Positions 6,803 through 11,543 of a stretch of 11,543 bases of DNA are shown here, piece by piece. This DNA comes from an archaeon (GTDB lineage Archaea > Hydrothermarchaeota > Hydrothermarchaeia > Hydrothermarchaeales > Hydrothermarchaeaceae). Both the position numbers and the translations under genes were made by a program. The notes beneath the pieces were generated by a model. The model was not told where the DNA came from, searched no databases, and saw only the letters and a program-made list of their open reading frames with translations. The stretch lies in assembly GCA_018830205.1 (NCBI GenBank), contig JAHJSX010000157.1, forward strand, positions 1-11,543, given 5' to 3'. The stretch's first letter is position 1. Each line of letters opens with the position of its first letter.

Positions 6803-7129
6803 TTATGCCTTCACCCACTTGGCTGTCATCTCTTTTCTCTTTTTCATCTGCTCTATGCGGGTGCGCAGGTCGATAAGCGGGTAGACCTCAGTATTCATGA
6901 ACGACATGCCCGGGGCGAGATTCAGCATGCTGTCAAGCTCTTCCGGGGAGCCGGCCTCAACCACCAGGAAACCCCCTCGCAGTCCGGCGAACGCGCCGGA
7001 GTCTGTGATTTTTCCTTCTTCCTCCAGTCCCACCAGATACTCCAGATGGTCGATTATTATCCCCTGCATCTCTTTTGGCGGGGTCAAAAGCACCTCGTCT
7101 TTAGGCGTATGCTTTACCAAAAACCTCAT
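6803..7129 (-). CDS. Muconolactone isomerase-like (dimeric alpha/beta barrel) small protein
   Basis: A 108-residue protein with the ferredoxin-like alpha/beta pattern of muconolactone delta-isomerase/YCII-type proteins: MRFLVKHTP strand, helix, GAFAGLRGGFLVVEAGSPEELDSML, and FMNTEVYPLIDL close to the FxxxEVxPL ending of the muconolactone isomerase family. A basic helix of ~20 residues extends the C-terminus. The open frame allows ten more residues, but GGAGGG lies 6 bases ahead of the ATG at 7129, fixing that start. It is last in the U32/radical SAM operon, 62 bases behind the radical SAM gene, and converges with the PflA-like gene with 3 bases between stops. Aromatic degradation is unlikely in this setting; a small isomerase, binding or carrier role is inference. 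Confidence 0.7.
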   Translation of the reverse strand: MRFLVKHTPKDEVLLTPPKEMQGIIIDHLEYLVGLEEEGKITDSGAFAGLRGGFLVVEAGSPEELDSMLNLAPGMSFMNTEVYPLIDLRTRIEQMKKRKEMTAKWVKA

Positions 7130-7135
7130 ACAAAA

Positions 7136-7141
7136 CCCTCC
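7136..7141 (-). promoter_or_regulatory. Shine-Dalgarno site deciding the start of the muconolactone-isomerase-like gene
   Basis: On the minus strand this reads GGAGGG, a near-perfect archaeal Shine-Dalgarno site ending 6 bases before the ATG at 7129-7127. It rules in the 108-residue form over the form starting ten codons upstream, which has no such site. Confidence 0.7.
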
Positions 7142-7163
7142 TTTAGTAACATACGCCAATCAG

Positions 7164-7176
7164 GTACTTAAATGTT
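7164..7176 (-). promoter_or_regulatory. Possible internal promoter ahead of the muconolactone-isomerase-like gene
   Basis: On the minus strand the 62-base gap contains GAAACATTTAAGTAC, a BRE/TATA-like element about 36-47 bases before the ATG at 7129. It may allow separate expression of this last operon gene; the match is modest. Confidence 0.3.
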
Positions 7177-7191
7177 TCAATATCAAAGGAC

Positions 7192-8259
7192 CTAGATGCC
7201 AAACTCCATGACTTCCTTCAATGCCGACTCGCCGCCTGAGGGAACCATTCCGGCCCTAACCGCGAATGGGTCGAGGCCATGCTCCTTTATGATTTTGGAA
7301 ACCCCAAGATAGAGCCCGGTCATCCTTTCTGCACCCGGCGGTTTTTGCCCGTCAAGGCGGCTCCCGGTTGCCGGGTGAACTGGTGTAAGGTAGGGTATCA
7401 CACCCAGGTCGGCAATATACTCCGAGCCCTCAAAGATGCTCTCGTCGGACTCGCCAAGCCCTGCGAAGATGCGGGAGGCGACCTGGTTATCATCAAAAAG
7501 TGAAACGGCCTTCTCAAAGGCTCTCCTGTAGCGTTCCAGGCTTATTTCACCCTTTCCGGGCAGTGCCTTCTTCCTTACAGCCCCGTCAAAACACTCGATG
7601 TTTATCATGAGCGAATCCGCACCTGCTTCAAAGAGCCGCTCCAGGTATTTTTCATCCTCTGGAGGGAGGATATCTGAGGCACTCACCGGCAGGTCAAAAT
7701 GCTCTTTGACCTTTTTGATGACTTCTGCTACACAGGCTATTCCCAAATCAGGACCATCCTGCCACCCGGTTGAAATATTTACACGCTTTATCACGCCCTC
7801 ACCAACACCCGCCCCAACCGCCTCGACAATCTGCTCTGGCGTCTTGGTCTTCAAAAAGTCCTGTTTCCCGACCGTGCAGAAACAGCACTGCTTGCCTGTC
7901 TTCCAGAAAAAGCATTCCTGGTTCACCATGAGCGAGAAGTTGCCTGTGAAAATCAGCTCCCCGAGCCGGTACATCGGCACGCCCTCAGAGGTCGTCTTTT
8001 CAAGGAACCCAGGTTTTGGTGGGATTGTCACCTTTGTGAAAAACTCCCCGTCATCAAATATCGCGTGGCCCCCGTTTTGCTCCCTTATTTCAAAGGGCGA
8101 GTACTCTGTCCACTTCCCGGGCCGGACTATCACGGGCACGTCTTCCATGAAGAAACCTGAATGGTCATAGTCAAACCTTGCATGAAGCTCGCCGACATGG
8201 CAGTTGTCCATGCGCACGCCGCTTGCCTGGAGCATGATTTTTGTTTTGGTGATATTCAT
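7192..8259 (-). CDS. Radical SAM protein (MSMEG_0568-like architecture), complete paralogue 1
   Basis: A 355-residue protein. An N-terminal ~110-residue domain (LQASGVRMD, then TIPPKPGFLEKTTSEGVPMYRLG) precedes the cluster motif C116-x8-C125-x2-C128 in ECFFWKTGKQCCFC, with an extra Cys at 126. The barrel follows with NISTGWQDGPD, a strand ending INIECFD, AGLGES, and PVHPATGSRL. The order resembles the MSMEG_0568-type radical SAM family, which also has an N-terminal domain and a long first spacer; the match is from memory, so the subfamily is tentative. Spacing differs from the standard CX3CX2C but long spacers occur (for example in Elp3). It starts 16 bases after the U32-like stop with purine-rich AAGGAAAGGG upstream. 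It is clearly paralogous to the partial gene at 10930-11543. Reaction unknown; the neighbouring TrpB-like and U32-like proteins suggest biosynthesis or modification. Confidence 0.8.
   Translation of the reverse strand: MNITKTKIMLQASGVRMDNCHVGELHARFDYDHSGFFMEDVPVIVRPGKWTEYSPFEIREQNGGHAIFDDGEFFTKVTIPPKPGFLEKTTSEGVPMYRLGELIFTGNFSLMVNQECFFWKTGKQCCFCTVGKQDFLKTKTPEQIVEAVGAGVGEGVIKRVNISTGWQDGPDLGIACVAEVIKKVKEHFDLPVSASDILPPEDEKYLERLFEAGADSLMINIECFDGAVRKKALPGKGEISLERYRRAFEKAVSLFDDNQVASRIFAGLGESDESIFEGSEYIADLGVIPYLTPVHPATGSRLDGQKPPGAERMTGLYLGVSKIIKEHGLDPFAVRAGMVPSGGESALKEVMEFGI
7321..7464 (-). repeat. Near-identical tract shared with paralogue at 11080-11223 (copy 1)
   Basis: Aligned with 11080-11223 without gaps, this 144-base tract has 7 mismatches. 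Bases 7388-7464 (77 bp) match 11147-11223 perfectly, third codon positions included. Sequence just beyond 7464 falls sharply in similarity. Confidence 0.9.
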
Positions 8260-8275
8260 ATGCGCCCTTTCCTTA

Positions 8276-9481
8276 TTATTTGGCTTTCATAGTCGCGTCC
8301 TTTGGCGCCTTCTCTTCCCATTCTAGACCCGTTTCTTCGAAGTCTTTTATGAAGCTGCTGGTTTTTAGGTGCTTTATAAGGGCGTTTGCAGAGTCGATGT
8401 ACCTTGCAGCAAGATTCTTATCAAATCTCACTGCTTTTTTGGCGAAGTCGCCGCAGTAGCTGCATCTCGTGCAGTCGTCTTTGCAATTTCCACTCTCGAA
8501 GAAATCCAAAAAGCCCTCGAGAGCCCTATTGTCGATATTTATGTCGAGGGCAGGGAGCGGCTCATCGATTAGGGGGTTTTGCTGGAGGTACCCAAGCACG
8601 GTCTGTGAGAGAAGGTCAAACGCGTTTCCATCATACTGCCGTTCAAGATAGGCCCTGGCGGCATTAAGGATCCAGTCCGTCGTACGGTTGCGCCCCTCTA
8701 TCTTTACAAAATCAATCCCGAGTTTCTCGTACCTTACGACGTCCTCTGGTCTCACCCATGTGGATTTCAGAAGCTCGGCAGGGTCACGAAGGCGCTGGAT
8801 ATTGCAGTGGAACATGGAATACTGGATGTAGTGCCCGCCGTACTTCACTGTTTCCAGCTGTGATGCGTGGGAGCTGTTGCCTGCATGGTAGTTGGCCAGG
8901 GCGCACTGGTGGATGCACGTGTTGTTCACGAGCAATTCGATGTCGCAGTCCACGGCGTCCCTGATTCTTTTTATGAGCCCGAACTTCCGGCGGATGGTGT
9001 GAGGCAAAACGATTCTTTTCGCGCCAAGCTCTTCGAAAAACACGGCTTTCCTTACAGAATCTATGCGGCAAAACGAAGAGGATATTATCTCCAAATCAGG
9101 ATACTGGTCCCGCACAACCTCCATGAGGTAGGGGATTGCTATCGTCACAGAATCAGCGCCGAGGTTTACGATTTCGTCAAGGTAGCTTATGAGTTCTGCG
9201 TGGTGCTTTGGATGGTATTCCCTGTTCCCCATGCATGCGGAGTTCAAAAGATAGTTGAACCTCATGCCAGATGCGTGCACAAGCTCGATATAGTCCCCTG
9301 CCTGCTCCTTTGCAACGTCCGGAATCATGGCCGACGGGCGCCCCCCTCCCACAACGCTGGTTCTCAAAGTAGCAAAGAGCTCGTAGATTCTCCCTCCACT
9401 TCCTTCAAACTCGCTGTTGAGCTTTGCCGCTTCCTCAACAAGCTTCTGGTCCCAGTTCGATGCAAGACATATGTTGTTCAT
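8276..9481 (-). CDS. Peptidase U32-like Fe-S protein with C-terminal four-Cys motif
   Basis: A 401-residue protein from the ATG at 9481 (403 if the GTG at 9487 is used; neither has a clear Shine-Dalgarno). The barrel pattern, including GRIYELFATLRTSVVGGGRPSAMIP near the N-terminus, LGADSVTIAIPYLMEVV, LGAKRIVLPHTI and LGIDFVKIEGR, fits the U32 family. That family includes UbiU/UbiV and the RNA hydroxylation factors RlhA and TrhP, which hold a [4Fe-4S] cluster and act without oxygen. Candidate cluster Cys are C189, C193 (NNTCIHQC) and C226 (MFHC). The usual U32 signature is not matched, so this is a divergent branch. A second group C333-x3-C337-x2-C340-x2-C343 (NCKDDCTRCSYC) near the C-terminus suggests another cluster. 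First in an operon with the radical SAM gene 16 bases downstream. Proteolysis is unlikely; hydroxylation or another Fe-S reaction is inference. Confidence 0.7.
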   Translation of the reverse strand: MNNICLASNWDQKLVEEAAKLNSEFEGSGGRIYELFATLRTSVVGGGRPSAMIPDVAKEQAGDYIELVHASGMRFNYLLNSACMGNREYHPKHHAELISYLDEIVNLGADSVTIAIPYLMEVVRDQYPDLEIISSSFCRIDSVRKAVFFEELGAKRIVLPHTIRRKFGLIKRIRDAVDCDIELLVNNTCIHQCALANYHAGNSSHASQLETVKYGGHYIQYSMFHCNIQRLRDPAELLKSTWVRPEDVVRYEKLGIDFVKIEGRNRTTDWILNAARAYLERQYDGNAFDLLSQTVLGYLQQNPLIDEPLPALDINIDNRALEGFLDFFESGNCKDDCTRCSYCGDFAKKAVRFDKNLAARYIDSANALIKHLKTSSFIKDFEETGLEWEEKAPKDATMKAK

Positions 9482-9516
9482 AGGCACTAAATTCCAGACT
9501 CAGCACAAATGTACCG

Positions 9517-9526
9517 CAAATATTAA
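9517..9526 (-). promoter_or_regulatory. Possible TATA box for the U32/radical SAM operon
   Basis: On the minus strand CGTTAATATTTGCGG contains a TATA-like core about 36-45 bases ahead of the ATG at 9481, giving a short leader. It lies in the 182-base divergent region shared with the TrpB2-like gene; a second AT-rich element (minus-strand ATTTAAGCAAAT near 9548-9559) is an alternative. Confidence 0.3.
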
Positions 9527-9630
9527 CGATTCTTAGGAAACAACTAAATAATTTGCTTAAATAACATAAACTTGTCCACAGCCTTTAAGTTTTTCGGTAG
9601 GGAGAGGGGAAAAACAGGCCTTTCACCACC

Positions 9631-9640
9631 ATATTTATAT
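9631..9640 (+). promoter_or_regulatory. TATA box of a probably leaderless promoter for the TrpB2-like gene
   Basis: ATATTTATAT is a strong archaeal TATA match whose centre lies about 28 bases before the ATG at 9664. Archaeal transcription starts roughly 25 bases after the box, so the transcript should begin at or very near the start codon. No Shine-Dalgarno is present (CCAAAAAAAACCC precedes the ATG), consistent with a leaderless mRNA. Confidence 0.65.
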
Positions 9641-9663
9641 TTCTCCAGAACCAAAAAAAACCC

Positions 9664-10980
9664 ATGAAAGGCCCTACTTCTCTCCTGCTCTCCCCTGACG
9701 AGATGCCAAAAAGTTATTACAACATACTTCCCGATTTGCCGTGGCCCATCCCCCCTCCAATGGAGTCAGAGGAAAGGCCTATTTTTGAAGACATCGACCG
9801 GCTAACCCTTCTTGAAAAGATACTTCCGGGGGAGCTCCTCAAACAGAACCAGAGCAAAAAGAGCTGGATAAAAATACCCGAACGTGTCGTCGATTTTTAC
9901 CAGTCCCTTGGACGCCCGACCCCCCTCGTGAGGGCCAGGCGCCTTGAGGAGCACCTGAAAACCCCGGCAAAGATTTTCATAAAGCGGGAGGACACACTCC
10001 CTACCGGGAGTTTCAAGCTAAACACGGCCATCCCACAAGCATACTATGCATCACTTGAGGGGTACGAAAAATTGACCTGTGCGACCGGTGCCGGCCAGTG
10101 GGGCCTTGCACTCTCGCTTGCCGCCTCAATTTTTGGTATGGGCTCGATTGTGTTCATGGCAAGGGCTTCATATGACCAGAAGTCCTACAGGAGGGCATTG
10201 ATGGAGCTTTACGGTGCAGAAGTATTCCCCTCGCCAAGCAAAAGGACGGAGTCAGGAAAAATGCTCATCTCCCGACACCCGGAGCATCCCGGCTCGATAG
10301 GAACCACGATTTCCGAGGCCATGGAAACGGCGCTCAAGAACGATGAGGTCGGGCACACGGTGGGGAGCACCATGCCCTTTACCTTCACTCACCAGAGCAT
10401 AGTGGGGCTCGAGGCAAAAAAACAGCTTGAGAAGATTGGTTTGGTGCCGGACACTGTAGTCGCGTGCACAGGCGGCGGGAGTTGCTTCGCAAGCATCGCG
10501 TTCCCGTTCCTTAAGGATAAAATTACAAAAAAAACAGACACCGGATTCCTCATAACAGAATCAAGCGAGGCCCCCAGGTTGACTAAAGGCGCCTACGAGT
10601 ATGACTTCGGGGACGCCGTTGGCCTCACCCCGCTTACCAAGTCCTACACCCTTGGCCACGAGTTCATCCCGCCTGCCACCCACATTGGCGGGCTGAGGCA
10701 CCACAGCGGCTCGCCGGTAATCGCCCTTTTGAAGCAGGAAAATATGGTGGACACAGTGTCATATACGCCAAGGGAAATATTCGAGGCAGGAAGGCTTTTT
10801 GCAAGGCTCGAGGGTTATGTCCCTGCGCCCGAGACATGCCATGGGATAAAGGGCATAATTGGTGAGGCCCTAAAAGCCAAAGCCGAAAACGAAAAAAAGG
10901 TGCTACTTCTGCACTTCAGCGGGAGTGGGCTACTTGACGCGACGGCCTTCACCGACTCCAAACCGCATGACCTCTTTTAG
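9664..10980 (+). CDS. TrpB2-family PLP-dependent enzyme with altered catalytic residues
   Basis: A 438-residue protein of TrpB2 length and layout: N-terminal extension, GRPTPLVRARRLEEHL (83-98), the PLP lysine K118 in PTGSFKLNTA, TGAGQWG (141-147), MELYGAEVFPSPSKRTESG, HQSIVGLEAKKQLE, the phosphate loop GGGSC (270-274), LTKGAYEYDFGD, YTLGHEFIPPATHIGGLRHH, APETCHGIK and SGSGLLD (419-425). Four signature positions are changed against TrpB/TrpB2: His before the Lys is F117 (GSHK to GSFK), the catalytic Glu of AETGAGQ is A140, Asn of GGGSN is C274, and SGHG is SGSG. Fold and PLP binding look intact, but tryptophan synthesis from serine and indole is doubtful. No trpA or other trp gene is nearby; neighbours are U32 and radical SAM genes. 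It uses a probably leaderless promoter, and its last 51 bases overlap the opposing radical SAM gene. Confidence 0.85.
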   Translation: MKGPTSLLLSPDEMPKSYYNILPDLPWPIPPPMESEERPIFEDIDRLTLLEKILPGELLKQNQSKKSWIKIPERVVDFYQSLGRPTPLVRARRLEEHLKTPAKIFIKREDTLPTGSFKLNTAIPQAYYASLEGYEKLTCATGAGQWGLALSLAASIFGMGSIVFMARASYDQKSYRRALMELYGAEVFPSPSKRTESGKMLISRHPEHPGSIGTTISEAMETALKNDEVGHTVGSTMPFTFTHQSIVGLEAKKQLEKIGLVPDTVVACTGGGSCFASIAFPFLKDKITKKTDTGFLITESSEAPRLTKGAYEYDFGDAVGLTPLTKSYTLGHEFIPPATHIGGLRHHSGSPVIALLKQENMVDTVSYTPREIFEAGRLFARLEGYVPAPETCHGIKGIIGEALKAKAENEKKVLLLHFSGSGLLDATAFTDSKPHDLF

Positions 10981-11543
10981 GGCCGACTCCCCTCCCGAGG
11001 GAATCATCCCTGCCTGGATTTTGAACGGGTCAAGGCCGCGGTCCCTTATGATTTGTGAGACCCCGAGATAGAGCCTTGTCATCCTTTCAGCACCCGGCGG
11101 TTTTTGCCCGTCAAGCCGGCTTCCGGTTGCTGGGTGAACAGGCGTGAGGTAGGGTATCACACCCAGGTCGGCAATATACTCCGAGCCCTCAAAGATGCTC
11201 TCGTCGGACTCGCCAAGCCCTGCCATTATAATCGAAACGACACCGTTATCACCGAAAAGCTCAACGCCCTTTTCCCAGGCCTTCCTGTAGCGTTCAATGC
11301 TCATTTCACCCTTACCTGGCAGGGCCTTCTTCCTGACATTTTTATCAAAACACTCGATGTTGATTTCGAGCGAGTCAGCACCGGCGTCCGACAATAGCTC
11401 AAGGTACTTTTCGTCCCCAGGGGGGCCAACATCCGCGCATACAGGGAGGTCAAAATTATCCTTGACGGCCTTTACAACCTCTGCTACTTTGGTTATCCCT
11501 ACATCAGACCCCGGCTGGTAACCTGTCAGGACGGTTACACGCT
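10930..11543 (-). CDS. Radical SAM protein paralogue 2 (C-terminal part, cut by window edge)
   Basis: The frame is open to the right edge, so the TTG at 11392-11394 is internal and the start lies beyond the window. The visible ~203 residues begin VTVLTGYQPGSDVG and match residues ~160-355 of the protein at 7192-8259 (NISTGWQDGPDLG) throughout, sharing 49 consecutive identical residues from AGLGES to GAERMT. The cluster-binding Cys motif lies outside the window. Its tail is longer than paralogue 1 (GEGRRVK after FGV), and that extra part lies inside the end of the TrpB2-like gene, a 51-base convergent overlap. It probably acts on a related substrate. The second copy beside the TrpB2-like gene suggests the island uses two specialised radical SAM enzymes. 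Confidence 0.85.
   Translation of the reverse strand, partial: RVTVLTGYQPGSDVGITKVAEVVKAVKDNFDLPVCADVGPPGDEKYLELLSDAGADSLEINIECFDKNVRKKALPGKGEMSIERYRKAWEKGVELFGDNGVVSIIMAGLGESDESIFEGSEYIADLGVIPYLTPVHPATGSRLDGQKPPGAERMTRLYLGVSQIIRDRGLDPFKIQAGMIPSGGESALKEVMRFGVGEGRRVK
11080..11223 (-). repeat. Near-identical tract shared with paralogue at 7321-7464 (copy 2)
   Basis: Partner of the tract at 7321-7464 in the same orientation, offset by 3759 bases. Bases 11147-11223 are identical to 7388-7464; the remaining 67 bases differ at 7 sites. Confidence 0.9.

Noticed and set aside
7598..8170. Plus-strand open frame of about 190 codons opposite the radical SAM gene
   Set aside because: Antisense shadow; its composition (Ser/Pro-rich) is that of a reverse-complement frame of a conserved gene.
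8867..9490. Plus-strand open frame of about 207 codons opposite the U32-like gene
   Set aside because: It lies wholly antisense to a gene with clear family motifs, has no ribosome site and shows no recognisable domain.
9664..10980. Calling the gene trpB and inferring tryptophan synthesis
   Set aside because: The catalytic Glu and other signature residues are changed and no trp genes are nearby, so only family membership is claimed.
6803..11543. A transposon or integrated element explaining the duplicated radical SAM gene
   Set aside because: No transposase, integrase, terminal repeats or tRNA were seen; the shared sequence is confined to coding sequence of the paralogues.

Overview
The window reads as chromosomal DNA of an anaerobic archaeon, most likely euryarchaeal in the broad sense. 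Evidence: TATA-type promoters about 25-45 bases ahead of starts, one probably leaderless; Shine-Dalgarno sites of the GGTG/GGAGG type; a tandem Lrp/AsnC-like regulator; a TrpB2-class protein; an ArgG that resembles the methanogen type outside its active site; and many oxygen-sensitive Fe-S proteins (three radical SAM proteins, a U32-type protein, an HgdB/BcrC-type protein). The sequence does not fix the lineage. All family calls come from reading motifs, with no database search.

Layout. (1) 2-1165 (+): C-terminal part of a surface protein, possibly a lipoprotein, with a degenerate M23/LytM domain; its true start lies left of the window. (2) 1227-4425 (+): a tight four-gene operon of two half-size permease-like proteins, an argininosuccinate-synthase homologue and a tandem Lrp-like protein, with gaps of 11 and 3 bases and a 4-base ATGA overlap. 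(3) 4565-6799 (+): a promoter followed by an HgdB/BcrC-like protein and a PflA/AmmeMemoRadiSam-type radical SAM protein, in the same reading frame and separated by one TAA. (4) 6803-9481 (-): an operon of U32-like Fe-S protein, radical SAM protein and muconolactone-isomerase-like small protein. (5) 9664-10980 (+): a TrpB2-family protein, divergent from the U32 gene. (6) 10930-11543 (-): the C-terminal part of a second radical SAM gene, paralogous to the one at 7192-8259; its end overlaps the end of the TrpB2-like gene.

The main surprise is that two apparently ordinary amino-acid genes have rebuilt active sites. The ArgG homologue keeps the ATP and aspartate residues but has lost most citrulline-binding residues. 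The TrpB2 homologue keeps the PLP lysine but lacks the catalytic Glu and other signature residues. The HgdB-like protein also appears to lack most standard cluster cysteines and sits beside a radical SAM protein instead of the usual ATPase activator.

Working hypothesis (inference): 6.8-11.5 kb is an anaerobic biosynthetic or modification locus combining two radical SAM paralogues, a U32-type protein, a TrpB-like PLP enzyme and a small alpha/beta-barrel protein; 1.2-4.4 kb is a second small system in which an ArgG-like ligase joins aspartate to something other than citrulline, linked to its own transporter and sensor. A 77-bp perfectly identical block shared by the radical SAM paralogues suggests recent gene conversion.
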